A stretch of 64,000 nt of DNA from Ptiloglossa arizonensis. Lineage: Eukaryota; Arthropoda; Insecta; Hymenoptera; Colletidae. The notes under the pieces are model-generated. The model was not told the origin of the DNA. It saw nothing but the letters and a program-made list of their open reading frames with translations, and ran no database searches. Shown here piece after piece: positions 12,201 to 24,605 of the stretch (the stretch's first letter is position 1; each line of letters starts with the position of its first letter). The stretch spans positions 30,335,531-30,399,530 of the forward strand of contig NC_135049.1 of NCBI RefSeq assembly GCF_051014685.1. The letters run 5' to 3'. A program made the position numbers and the translations under genes.

Positions 12201-12854
12201 CACTGTATTCTTAAAAAGACATCCAACTTTATAAAAAAAAGAAATGGCGGTATCAGTACATTTTAACTGTACTAGACGCTACTACGAGAACAAAATACTT
12301 CACTTTTATCTATAGCAAAATAAAAGTTATGTCGTACCTAAATTTTTTATTAAAAGTTTACACGTGTAAAACATTTGTTAAACCAATGAAATGTAACAAT
12401 TGAGACTTTAAATTAAGAAAGTCAAAGTATTCCGTAATGATCAATTTTATCACATTATGGATCTAGTAGTTGCATCACAGATTGCAGCTCCACAGGGAGG
12501 TAATATAATACTCCCTCATCTACATAAAAATTAAGTATTAAAAGATAGTAACTTGTGCATTACGAATCTAAATTATTTACTACTATATACTATTACTTAT
12601 ATTTCAATCATTAATTATCTAACAGAGTGCAATATATGTAATCCTATTTTTTCAATATTTTATGTGTACCAGATCTGCACTGGAAACTTGTCTGTTACAC
12701 TTACTGTAATTAATATTCTTTAAAGAATTTTATTCATTCTGATTTAAAAGAGCAATACTTATTTCTATGTATGAATAAATGGAAAAACATGATACTAACA
12801 AATAGAATAATTTAGTTCATAATAGAGATATAATTATAGTAATTCATTCTTTAA

Positions 12855-13068
12855 CCCTCGGGCATCGAACCTGGGTTATTTTGATTTGCAAGTATTGCGA
12901 CTTTGGATTCAATCTTTATAAATGTGTATATTTTCGTCTTTCCTATTAGTACACTCTTTAAAAACGTATTTGGAAAAATTAATTATAAAAATATAAAAAG
13001 CTACATATGCATATGCTGGGTCATTCTGATTTGTCTCCAGTGCTAGTGGAGTGTCCGGACTCCGAGGG
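12855..13068. mobile_element. piggyBac-type MITE, 214 bp
   Basis: The element begins immediately after a TTAA (12,851-12,854) with CCCTCGGGCATCG and ends with CTCCGAGGG followed by TTCA, a one-base variant of the target site. The terminal inverted repeats share CCCTCGG. Inside, the phrase tgggt-attttgatttg near 12,872 recurs as tgggtcattctgatttg near 13,018. It has no coding capacity. It sits between the convergent 3' ends of RNF185 and the SELENOM-like gene. Confidence 0.6.
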
Positions 13069-13108
13069 TTCATAAATACTGTAAAGTGATATCCCGAAAT
13101 TACAGGTA

Positions 13109-13114
13109 TTTATT
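13109..13114 (-). terminator. Poly(A) signal of the SELENOM-like gene
   Basis: TTTATT on the + strand reads as AATAAA on the gene strand, 38 nt past the stop codon. It implies a 3' UTR of only about 50-60 nt, too short to hold a typical SECIS element. Confidence 0.5.
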
Positions 13115-13151
13115 TACTCTGATACTGAATGTATATGTGATTGATTTTTTT

Positions 13152-14016
13152 TTATATTTCATCCTTTGCTATCTTTTTTGTGAAACCTTTAGACATCAAT
13201 AAATTATTACATTCTTCCCGAGTCAATTTTGTTAAAGGTAATCTTTCTATTTCCTAAAAGAATAAGAGTATTAAATTATCGTATAATGTGCAATATATAT
13301 TAATTATATTATACCTTATCATTCTCATCAAAGAGAACAAGATCTGGATCTGCACCTTGAATATGTTTAAATTCAACATTGTTGCTATAAAACATTATAA
13401 GGATTTATATCAATAAAGTTTTACATTATAAAACATTATACCATTGACAAAAACAAGTAATTTTTAATAACATTAAAAACTTTATATATTATTATTATTA
13501 AACATCTTAGAGCCAGCATTTATGAATTCTCAGGTATGATTACAGAATAAAGCTTTTAAAAATCATATACATATGTACTCTATCATTATAAATCTTGCAT
13601 AAGAATAATTACCTGTCTCTTGGATAGCAAATAAAAAAACCTCTTTAAAATCAAAAACAAAAGTGTGATCACTTAGGCAATAATATTTCCGTAACATTTA
13701 TGTGAATCACGAAAACGTATAATATTTAAATAGTTTCTAAGGATACTAATTAGGTATATCCTCGAAGACAAAGTCCCTTACGTCTGGAATTCGGTTCAGT
13801 CTACAACCTTTACAACTCTGAAAATAGTTTTAGTACTTTTAACTATTATGATTTTACATATAATTATGACATATCAAAGTAACAATTTGGGATAATAAAA
13901 ATATATAAGTTTAATACCTCAACTCTTGCAGATGCATAATAATTACTTGCTGAGTCAACATTTGAAACTGCAAAGATAAGTGCAAGAAAGTAGATGACAG
14001 CTACTGTAGGAGCCAT
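13152..14016 (-). CDS. SELENOM: Selenoprotein M homologue with Cys in place of Sec
   Basis: This is a small secretory-pathway redox protein with the thioredoxin-like fold of the SELENOM/SELENOF family. Four exons (14,016-13,918; 13,817-13,747; 13,384-13,315; 13,253-13,152) join in frame to 113 residues. Residues 1-22 form a signal peptide with core VAVIYFLALIFAV. The redox motif is SCKGCRLNRIPDVRDFVFED, with C35 and C38 where vertebrate SELENOM has CGGU, so the selenocysteine position is a cysteine codon (TGT). Downstream, FKHIQGADPDLVLFDENDK and ERLPLTKLTREECNNLLMSK match the family strand-helix pattern. The protein ends in KDEI, a variant of the KDEL ER-retrieval signal. It starts 393 bp from PRP19 in divergent orientation. 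SELENOF (Sep15) is the alternative, but the short Cys-poor N-terminus and the RLNR and GADP motifs favour SELENOM. Confidence 0.9.
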
Positions 14017-14409
14017 GTTTACTCGATCGAAACGGAAGTCGCATTAATATGCAGCACCTTTTTCTCGATACTGTAGTTTTTTTGTAAAAAATTATTAGAA
14101 ATTGTTAACACCTATGCATGAGTACATTTAGCGTAGAGTTACCTTAAAGAAACACATATAAACAAATTTTCGTAAATATTTATTTCTTATTAAAATTATT
14201 TTATTGATATTCTTCGTATTTCATAAATTGTTTATAACATATCTAATTTAAACATTTCTCAGCATATGGTGACTTATACGTTTAAGTTTTCGATTCGTTG
14301 AAGTACAGACTTTTCGAGTAACTTGTTTAAATTTGTACAAAAATTGATAAAAGTAGTAAATCGACTACTCAAATGTCATGCGCAGTAAAAACGTCTCGCA
14401 TGTCTGAAA
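14017..14409. promoter_or_regulatory. Bidirectional promoter of SELENOM-like and PRP19
   Basis: Only 393 bp lie between the two start codons, which point away from each other, so the 5' UTRs and core promoters must overlap or abut. The stretch is AT-rich. A TCGATCGA palindrome sits just upstream of the SELENOM-like ATG (about 14,023-14,030). No TATA box could be assigned with confidence. Confidence 0.6.
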
Positions 14410-16602
14410 ATGGCGCTTTCTTGTGCGAGTAAGTTTTTCTTCTTTACATCAGTGTTTCTTAGTTAAAAGTACAAATATTTATATAAAATTTATATCAGTA
14501 ATTTTAGACAATAAGATTAGAATTAAATTATTACTTTCCGTGGTACAAGTTATGGTTCATACCGGCAATTACTGGACATAACCTAAAATGCTTCGCATTG
14601 CCGCCAAACTTTTAGACAAATAAATATATATTTTCAGTTTCTAATGAAGTGCCGGAACACCCGGTCGTATCTCCTGTATCAGGCTCCATATTCGAAAGAC
14701 GTTTAATTGAAAAATACGTAACAGAAAATGGGGTGGATCCTATAACAGGGAAGGAATTAACTATAGATCAACTCATTGATATTAAAAGTATGTTACTCTG
14801 TCCTTCTTTTTGGTATATCATTACTGAACTTTATATAAAATTTATTTTTTCATTTCTGTATAGCTACTCCAATAGTTAAACCTAAGCCACCAAGTGCCAC
14901 ATCCATTCCAGCCATATTAAAGATTTTACAAGATGAATGGGATGCTGTAATGTTACACTCATTCACGCTTAGGCAACAACTTCAAACAGCTCGACAAGAA
15001 TTATCTCATGCTTTATACCAACATGATGCAGCATGCCGTGTAATTGCTAGGTTGACGAAAGAAGTAACAGCTGCCAGAGAAGCATTGGCTACTTTGAAAC
15101 CACAGGCTGGAATTGTTCAAGCTACTACCATTCCACAACCTGTACGAGAAAAATATATTATTTTTATTAATGTGTTTCCTCAAGTATATACAATAATAAA
15201 TTGTTTTTTTGTAGGCAGTTGCAGTGGAAGCAGGTGGCACAGCAGCCCAACCTATGGAACAAGCTGGAATTACTGAGGATGTGATACAAAAACTTCAAGA
15301 AAGGGCTACTGTGCTCACTCAGGAAAGGAAACGTCGTGGGCGTTCAGTTCCTGAAGATTTGCTGCCACAAGATAGTATTCGTGCATTTCAGACACTTGCA
15401 TCTCATCCTGTAATATTAGTTGTACAGTCTTTTATAGTTGTGTAAGCAAATTTTGAATACGTTTTTACATTTATTGTTTAAGGGTCTCCATTCTGCTAGT
15501 GTGCCTGGTATACTTGCGCTTGACATACATAGTGCAGATACTAGTAAGATTTTAACTGGTGGTGCCGATAAAAATGCTACAGTATTTAATAAAGATACAG
15601 AGCAAGTTGTTGCAATATTGAAAGGACATACCAAAAAGGTATAAATTGTTTATATTTTTTGCACATGTCTAAACTCCCTTAATTTTTATCAATTTTGTTG
15701 TAACATTATTTAGGTTACTCGAGTAATTTATCATCCGGAAGAAGATATAGTAATGACTGCATCGCCTGATACTACAATACGAGTATGGAATGTAGGAACC
15801 AGTCAAACAACACTGTTATTGAAAGCTCATGATGCTCCTGTGACTGGACTCTCGTTACATCCAACAGGCGATTATTTATTAAGTTCGTCATTAGATCAAC
15901 ATTGGGCGTTTTCAGATATACGTACTGGTAGATTACTGACTAAGGTACATTGATTGAAAAATGCAAATAAATTTTTGTACAAAGGTTAATGTCTACTATA
16001 ACATTTTTTATACTTTATTCTGTAATAGGTTGCCGGTCAAGTTAGTCAACCCTTGACTACAGCTCAGTTTCATCCTGATGGTTTAATTTTTGGTACCGGT
16101 ACTGCAGATTCTCAAGTCAAGATTTGGGATTTGAAAGAACAGTCAAATGTAGCTAATTTCCCAGGTCATTCAGGACCCATTACGGCAATTAGTTTCTCCG
16201 AAAATGGTTACTATTTAGCTACAGCTGCTGAGGATTCTTGTGTAAAACTTTGGGATTTGCGTAAACTGAAGAACTTTAAAACACTTCAGTTAGAAGAATC
16301 ATACGAAGTCAAAGATATTTGTTTTGATCAAAGTGGAACGTATTTAGCAGTAGCTGGCACAGACGTGAGGTAAGAATTCTAATACTTAAAAAATAAGTTA
16401 CGTTTCAATTGCGCAGTAAATAATTTTCTTATTTATTTTCATTTAATTTGTTTTTAGAGTATACTTGTGCAAACAATGGCAAGAACTAAAAGTGCTTAAC
16501 GATCATACAGCTGCTGCAACTGGTGTTCGTTTTGGAAAGCATGCACAGTATATAGCTTCTACTAGTATGGACAGAACATTAAAACTTTATGGACTACCTT
16601 GA
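14410..16602 (+). CDS. PRPF19: Pre-mRNA-processing factor 19 (PRP19), U-box E3 ligase
   Basis: This is the scaffold and ubiquitin ligase of the nuclear NineTeen complex, needed for spliceosome activation and the DNA damage response. Eight exons: 14,410-14,428; 14,638-14,787; 14,864-15,141; 15,215-15,409; 15,483-15,638; 15,714-15,944; 16,029-16,369; 16,458-16,602. They sum to 1,515 nt, 504 residues plus stop, the same length as human PRPF19 from memory. The tiny first exon encodes MALSCA and splices into [16 protein letters not shown], the start of the U-box (about 1-70). The helical tetramerisation region follows, with [20 protein letters not shown] and [21 protein letters not shown] seven-blade WD40 domain fills the rest, with landmarks [51 protein letters not shown] and [20 protein letters not shown]. 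It ends [11 protein letters not shown]. All borders are GT-AG. A poly(A) signal lies near 17,147. Confidence 0.97.
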
Positions 16603-17925
16603 ATACATAGTGAAAAAAGTATATTAATTTAAGAACAACTTAAATTAGAACTTGTACTATAAAAAGTTATTACAAAGGACTATGACAAATGCTTCTAGCA
16701 AGAAGATAATTTGATTCAAATTTAATGTTTTCACTTATAAAATTCTTCAAAGGAATTTTTGAATATTAATTAGGACGAGCAAATAACTTTGCAGTGAACG
16801 GATTTGAATGCGTTTTTTGTAGATATTTGTTAAGATTATCACAAATCTTAGAAACTAAAATATCTTTACGGCTACTAATATTATTTCTAGGCTAACTATT
16901 TTGGTCGAAGAATTAAATGGTAGCACATTCTAATAATTGCTTGTTAACATTTTTATACACTTAATTCTTAAACCAAAATATGTGACTGAAAAGTATTGAT
17001 AACTGAAGTTTTACACTCATTTTCAAGGTTTTTTTTAGTCTTATCATGTGGTTAGATTTTAAATCTAATATCAACAGAACAATAATATTTTATAAATTTT
17101 TTAAAAATCTTACTTAAATGTCTTGAAATTTTACAGAAAGGTACTGAATAAATGGTATTATATTTACTCTGTGCATGAAAAGATACAAGAAGTTCAACCG
17201 TACATATGTCCTTATTTGTTAATAAATTCGTTTCCAATACCTTGTAAAACAAAGTACAAATGTCGAATAGCAGTACGTGGTATTATAAAATCAACATTAT
17301 ATAGACAATTATTTTTATGAAAAAAGTGTACAACAATATAGGAGTTTCTTGACTGTTGTGTAACTACTCAGACTACCTTTTAAAACTATGAAATACAATA
17401 TGTTCCGAATAGATGAAATGAAATTGACTTATTTTACAATCTTGTAATCCTATTACGTTTAGTGTAATTTCGAAATTTATTGATATTAAATAAAAGAAGC
17501 TATCAAATAATGCATATAGATAAGAAATTGAATTATGTTGAAAGAACATGAGTGCAGTTCGATAATTTACTTCGTTCATTTCATGGCGCCACTAGTCACG
17601 TGTTTTTTAACCTAACCTAATATCCTTTGTCCTCAATATCCAGTCTCGAATCAAATTAATAACAATGGCCGTCGTAGTTGGCTGTCATTCGGTGATATAC
17701 GCGGATTATGTGACAGTGAGAAACGCGTGGCGAGTGGCAATCACTGCCGATCGGTCGGAGTGATTATTTCTCGAATGAAATCAACGTGACATACACTACT
17801 GTAAAGGATGATTTTCTAGTGGGTGGTTGAATCACGGTGTCAACTTGTAACCACGGATGACCAGCTGACAATGTTTTGCCATTAGCATAATTTAGTGCTT
17901 AGCGGGCGCTCGCGGTAAATCCACG
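16603..17925 (+). other. PRP19 3' UTR and UBE3B upstream region
   Basis: The first part is AT-rich 3' flank of PRP19, with AATAAA at 17,147. From about 17,580 the texture changes, with a CACGTG E-box near 17,597, then cctaacctaa, then a more CpG-rich 5' leader of UBE3B. No reading frame here looks like a protein. Confidence 0.5.
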
Positions 17926-20900
17926 ATGTTTAAAGCTGAGGAGTCGTCAAGAGACAACTTCCTTCAGCAAACGAAGGCCGCTAGGGAGGAAAGGGCACAC
18001 GAGAAAGACAGAGAAGTTGCTGTCACCTTAATTCAGGCTTATGTTAGGGGATGGTTGACCCGTAAAAGAATATTGTGAGTTCTCTGTTATTGAATCATGT
18101 TGAAACCTCTGTTTCTCTATCACGGTACTTATATCTAACGTTTCAATTGTTTGTTGTTTATTGTAAACAAAGTACTTCTACTGTTAATCAATTGTCGATA
18201 ATTATTTATTTACACACACGACAATTTTCTATTGGATTGCTGAAATACTTCGAATTTACAAGATTGAATTTATATCAATATACATGGATACATGCGACGT
18301 ATTTTTATTATAAAATTATGCGCGTTCTATATTGGATTAGACATAAAACACTTGAACAAAAGGTACAATTTTCAGAGAAGAATTTGATACAAATTTTCTC
18401 AATGATGGTGGTACAGAAACGAATATAGAACTGAAACCTGCTTTGCACATGTACAAGATTATTTCTAAATTTTTGTATGTATATAAGAAAGAAAGGGATC
18501 AAGAAAGAATAGAAAAATTATGTAGGTACGTGCATATAAGAATGCATAGTGCAGTTTCTTTGTATATATAAAAATTTTAAATTATAGAAAGCAATAAAAA
18601 TACTGCCTCACAATAAGTAACGTTTCAGATATTTAGTATGGACTCTTGATTCAGAGTCTCCAGAAACTTCATACGTAGGACTCGTATTGAACAAAGATCA
18701 CTACATATCATGGATATTGCAAATGAAAACATTGTTACTCTATTGTCTAACTGGCTTAGAGAATCTTAAACCGGAAAGAATATGTGACCATAAATCCATC
18801 CATTTGAGATTACATACATTAGTTAGTTTTACATCGCCAGGAACATGGGTAATCTTGAAAGTGGGGGGAATGGAAAAGCTGAGAGCTGGTATAAATCAAC
18901 TCTGTGCAAATATAATGGGCCACCTAGTCAACAATGGGTTTTATCCCATTATGCAGGTGATAATCCTGTTAATATTAGTTCTTGTATTATTCAACTAATT
19001 ATGCTTTTTTTTTCAAATAAAAAGTTAAATTTCATATAGAAAGAAGTTAATGTTTTAGTATCTAATTTATCTTTTTTGTTTTAGACTTTCCTGTTGAAGG
19101 GATTGGGTAGAGTAGAAATTGCTTTGAAACCAATTGCACTTTCAGCAGCAGTTACATTGGCATTAAGGCCCTTAATTTCCTCCCAAATGTCAGACAAATT
19201 GGTATCTCTATTTTTAATTAACATTTTTAGTGTACCTGCTTTGGTTTATCATCTGAATAATATATCATCAGTGGTATGTTAAAAACAACATTTGAGTCTA
19301 AGCATTGTCATATATTATACGATATATTAATTTTCATGATATATTTTCAGTGTATTTCTTCCTGTATTACCTGCAACTTGTTTGCACGAAGCCTGGAATT
19401 GTTAAATTCTGAGCAAAATTTGAGAATAGTTTTTAATGCATTAGAAGGTAGCTATGCACTTTGTTTACTAGCCAACTTAATACAATTGGCTAATATCGAA
19501 AGAGAGGATGTATTAAGAGAGCTCTATTTTCCTTCATTTACGGTACAAATTTATTATGAGACACATAATCTTTATATAGCTAATAAAATCAATTTTAAGT
19601 TTCATAAAATTTTGTAGTTTGTCGTAACAAAAATGTTGGAAGCATGTCAACAATACGTAGTTGCAAAACAAAGTAATTTAACGCATTGGCATCCTATCTT
19701 GGGGTGGCTCGCATTAAAGGTTGATACAACTTTACAAGAACCTATTCCATATGTAAAAACACAATTAGCATGTCTGTGGACAGGAAGGATAGTTACACAA
19801 TTAATTGGTAAAATTAAATATTTTAATCTTTTCAAGATTACTTAGTTAAGGTTAAAATAAATCTGTAATTTTTTATTAGGTCAACCATTAACAGAACTTA
19901 TTGAGAAAGAAATACCTCCATCATTAGAGCAACAGGGCACATCTGTTGGTACTAAAATTTTTCGAAGGGCGTTTCTGGAAGCACGTACAAATAGGAATAA
20001 TAATACTAAAAATTATAGGAAGTTGGGAAGCCCAGAAACTACTAGAATAGCTTTAATTTGTTCTCTTTATCAAATTGCTTTACATACACTTACACAGATG
20101 AAGATGGATATATTAACTGGTATGTATGTGTATGAATAATTTTGATAATGTATTAATAATCACATATGTGTTTGTCACAGGTTTATGCTATCAAGATAAA
20201 ATTTTGTACCACATGTATTTATTCTTGGGAACATTGGGTCCACATTGTGGTTTGAAAGCATTTTTAGACCATTTAGCTGCAAATACAAAATGTACAGCAC
20301 CTGAATTTCAAATGTTGATATTATTTTCTGACTGCATGACGCACTATGTTACGTAAGTATATTAAAACATATTGAAATAAGTGTCTAACAATATTAATAA
20401 TATTATTACCATTTCTCTTTTTTAGAATCTTAGATGATATGGAAATGTATGAACAACAAGAACCATTCAAACTTTGTGATTTTGTAACAATATCATATTT
20501 TTTAAATCAGTTTTTGTACAAGGCAGTCCTAAATAACTTATTTGGTGCGTATTACAATCTTTATAGTATAATTTTTTACAATGCGCTTCAAAGTGCTTCT
20601 TATTCTTGTGCATATATACATAAATGATGAACGGTTTAGCTATGTACTGAAGTTTTAGATGTTCCAGACGTGAAATCGGTTCCTAATAATCCTTTGTTCA
20701 CCTCTCTTCACACACTTTTAATGGCAATCTATCGAAGGGATTGCAGACGGACATTTTGTCCAGAAGGACATTGGCTGGCGAAGTTAAGTACTTTGAACTA
20801 AATACTTTTCAGATGTATGCTACATGATTTTAAAATTGAAACGTTTTTAAAACAGGAAGTTCGAGTGTCAGGTTTTCTTGCAGACTTGGAGAAAGGTAGA

Positions 20901-22570
20901 CGCGGCGCTGCTCTTCTTCTTTCCAAAATGCCTCATGTTATTCCGCATTCAGAACGCGTGGTACTGTTCCGTAAACACGTGGCTAATGAGAAAGCGGTAT
21001 TGGGTTTAACGGAAAGTGCTTGCAACAGCACACCAACAACACTTATCGTTGTTCACAGGTATTTGCACTTAATTTTGTTTACGTTAAAAATGTTATATAA
21101 AAATAAGGTTGTAAATATTTTACAGGACACGCATAGTAGAGGATGGATATCGTCAACTTGCAATGTTACCTTCCCAGGCACTTAAAGGTGTGATCAGAGT
21201 TCGTTTTGTAAACGAGCAGGGTTTAGCCGAAGCTGGTATTGATCAAGATGGAGTATTTAAAGAATTCTTAGAGGAGACAATAAAGAAAGTTTTCGATCCA
21301 TCTTTAAATTTGTTTAAAGCTACTACTGAAAATCGACTTTATCCATCTCCCACATCCTCCATGCAAGATAATCACTTGCAACTTTTTGAGTTTGTTGGTC
21401 GTATGCTGGGTAAAGCGGTATATGAAGTGAGTGATGAAAATATAAATGTTACACCGGGTTTTATTAATCGATATTACACGCGACATGTTTTCCAGGGTAT
21501 TGTTGTTGACGTGCCCTTCGCATCCTTTTTTGTTTCCCAATTTTCTGGGCAAACTGGAGGAGCATTGTACAGCTGGTTGGACGAATTGGCTTCTCTAGAT
21601 CGAGACTTGTATCGAAGTCTTACTCTTGTAAAACATTACAAGGGTGACGTTAGGCAGTTAGAATTAACTTTCTCCCTTGATGAAGACGTTCTAGGTAAAT
21701 TAGTTACGCACGAATTGGTTCCTGGAGGTCGAGCGGTGCCGGTCACCAACGAGAATAAAATTAATTATATTCACCTAATGGCTCACTTCAGAATGCATAT
21801 GCAAATAAAAGATCAAACAGCTGCATTTATTAAGGGATTCCGTTCTATCATTAATCTTGAGTGGTTGGCGTTGTTTTCAACTCCAGAAGTAAGATGAGAG
21901 TTCATTAGGATTTTAATGTTACGCAGAACTTCTATAAACTGTTTCTGTTTTTAGTTGCAAAGATTAATTTCGGGTGACAACGTCCCATTGGATTTACGGG
22001 ATTTACGGAAACACACGCAATATTACGGTGGCTTTCATGACAGTCATCGCGTTGTATGCTGGTTATGGGATATTCTGGAGAAAGATTTTTCAGAAGAGGA
22101 AAGGGGCTTATTCCTAAAGGTACATTACGCAATATTAAAATCGAACACAGTTATCAGCATTGTCTTTACATTTATTTTGCCTCATAGTTTGTTACAAGCT
22201 GTTCAAAATCGCCACTATTGGGCTTTGCACACTTAGAGCCACCGTTTTCGATTCGTTGCGTAGAGGTTGGCGATGACGAGGATACGGGTGATACAATCGG
22301 TATGAAAGTATACATGTTATTTAAATAATCGTATATTTTCTGTGTATTCTATTGACTTATATGTGCGCGAATTGTTTTCTTTTTCTTTTTAAATTAGGTA
22401 GTGTAATAAGGGGATTTTTTACGATTCGTAAGAAAGATCCGCAGAATCGTTTGCCCACGTCATCCACGTGTTTCAATCTCCTTAAATTACCGAATTACCA
22501 AAAGAAAAGTACATTGCGGGAGAAGCTACGTTACGCTGTCACTAGTAACACGGGCTTTGAGCTTTCATAA
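17926..22570 (+). CDS. UBE3B: HECT-type ubiquitin ligase UBE3B
   Basis: This is an E3 ligase that takes ubiquitin on a HECT cysteine. Sixteen exons: 17,926-18,074; 18,376-18,525; 18,629-18,956; 19,085-19,273; 19,351-19,542; 19,618-19,807; 19,880-20,119; 20,181-20,352; 20,426-20,544; 20,659-20,782; 20,813-21,058; 21,126-21,426; 21,496-21,888; 21,955-22,119; 22,188-22,299; 22,398-22,570. They give 1,080 residues, against about 1,068 in human. An N-terminal IQ motif is visible in [16 protein letters not shown]. The middle has family phrases such as [14 protein letters not shown] and [18 protein letters not shown]. The HECT domain starts near residue 720 ([20 protein letters not shown]), passes through [20 protein letters not shown], and carries the catalytic C1048 in [16 protein letters not shown]. 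It ends TGFELS. Uncertain point: splicing exon 1 straight to exon 2 drops about five residues relative to human, so a micro-exon may be missed. Poly(A) signal at 23,221. Confidence 0.96.
21427..21495 (+). other. 69 nt frame-preserving intron in the UBE3B HECT region
   Basis: The segment begins gtgagtgatg and ends gttttccag. Removing it restores the family junction [18 protein letters not shown]. It is a multiple of three and has no in-frame stop, so a retained transcript would insert 23 residues into the HECT N-lobe without truncation. I treat it as an intron because the inserted peptide has no counterpart in the family. Confidence 0.85.
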
Positions 22571-23364
22571 TTTATAGCCGATTTAATGGTAAACCATAAT
22601 GGTATCGTCGCTCAATAATACCTAACGAAAATTTATACAAAGTGATCGAGTGATGTTTAGCGAGATGTTTCTAATGATACCACAAACTTTAAACGGAACG
22701 AATTGGTAACTCGTAATACTAACTGTACAAACATTAAAAAGGAACTATTGTGAATTAAGTGAAAGGTTCGCACAAATTTTATCAGACATTATACGTACGA
22801 AGTGGCTTTCGTTATCTTTTTAAGAAGTTGTTAATATTCATACGAATTAGTTTTGCCAAGGTCGATTTTAATTTACTATTAACGCAAAAGGTGAATTAAT
22901 TTCTTATAATTGTTGAAATTTGTACGAGATCGATTTTGTGTGCGCGTAAAAATTACTGGTGTACGTTTGCGTTAATTTAAACCTATCAATTTTATTTCGT
23001 TTCCAATTTTTTCTGTTTCAATTTTGAATTCTGATACGATCTCTCGCCAAATAGATAAATTACTTATGGTGTAAAGCACACTATACCTCATGAGCTTAAT
23101 ATTACTAATACTTGCGCGCTTGTTAGTTCATAGTACCATGGATTAATGTTAGATAATTAAAACAGCAGTAAACACACAAAATGAACGTTAAATGTCCGTG
23201 CCCATCGGTGCCCAGTGAATAATAAAAAAAAGGATTCACAAATTACAAAAAAATTTTCGAATTACTGAAAAGTCGAGGCTCTATTTTTAGGAGAGCTATT
23301 TTCTCAAAATTTTGTACAAATTTTTGAAAGAATGTATAAGAAAAAAGAGTACTATGATCAGCAT

Positions 23365-23455
<91 letters not shown>

Positions 23456-24600
23456 TATATATTGTGATCATGGGCGCTCATGGGTTTAAACTCCCTTGTT
23501 GTGCATACTTTAACGTGAGTTTATTCGGATTGAACGAGTTGTGATGATTGTTCTCCTACTTGAGTGTTTCGAGCTGAATTTCTTGTAACTTTGCTGTGTC
23601 TGTGGTCTTTATACGAATCCAGTGAATGTGGAAGACAAAAGGGAGCATAAGGTGTTATTTGCAACACGGCGAGGAATAATGGATACTAGAGCGGAATTTA
23701 TTTTTCACGCAATCCATGCGTAATTTCGGCGGATGACTAGAGAATATTGTTGAAGGGAATTCGGTCAGACCAAAGATAGAAGCCTATTTAGTGTGAGAAG
23801 AGATGATTCGAGATGTAAACCTTTTCATATTTTCCTACACGATCGTATTGTAAGTTTTCAGGCCTGTATTCACAGATTGTACCTATATCGAATAAGTAAT
23901 GAACAGGCGTTTCTAGAAGGATAGAATAAATTGTAAGAAAGAATTAGGTTTAATCGCGTACCAACTAGTTCGTTAACATGCACAATGTGATTGCTAGAAA
24001 GAAAAAATTATTTTCATTATGTATAGAAAAAGAAAGATACGAACACAATAATTTTGGCCTTTGTTACTTTCGATCAGAATTTTATCGGATTTGCTACTCT
24101 CGTAATGTTAATTGTGAATACATGCCTCGCAAATATGTGTACAATTGAACGAGAAACAAAAAAAGGATAATACTCTCCTTTATGAGTATACTTATCATTG
24201 AAACGATACATGTGTATGATAAATGTGGATATCGATTCAAACATGGATATATGCAATAAAATGTCAAATAAAACTGTTACGATTGTAAGACAAGACCGAC
24301 GAATTTTCTTCCAAGACCCGTTTATATTAAAGTATCCCACTTTTTTTTTTATTTACCGTGTAATTTCAATTAAACTCAAATATCGTAAGCATAATGCAGA
24401 GATTTCTAAAACTATTACATACAAATACAATCGATTTTTTCTTACAATCGTATCGACAACAAAAATTACGCTTTGTACATGGCTTGCTTGAATTATTCAT
24501 AATTGCGTAGCATTTTTTATGAGTGTGTATGTGTCGCGCTGCAACAGAGAGAAGAACGATGGGTTTTTTAATTTAATACATTCGATGACAATTTGCAATA
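22571..24600. other. UBE3B 3' UTR and intergenic AT-rich DNA
   Basis: This stretch holds the UBE3B 3' flank with a poly(A) signal at 23,221-23,226, a long AT microsatellite at 23,367-23,452, and otherwise anonymous AT-rich sequence. Short open frames on both strands show no conserved pattern. Confidence 0.5.
23367..23452. repeat. (AT)n microsatellite, about 43 units
   Basis: This is an uninterrupted run of AT dinucleotides about 86 bp long. It is the only long AT array in the window and a likely length-variable marker. The open frames across it (Tyr-Ile repeats) are artefacts. Confidence 0.95.
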
Positions 24601-24605
24601 ATCAT

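Noticed and set aside
21428..21495. Reading the UBE3B exon straight through 21,427-21,495
   Set aside because: The extra 23 residues break the conserved [15 protein letters not shown] junction, and the segment has a good donor and acceptor, so it is an intron.
23296..23544. Tyr-Ile repeat open frames on both strands
   Set aside because: They are translations of the AT microsatellite.
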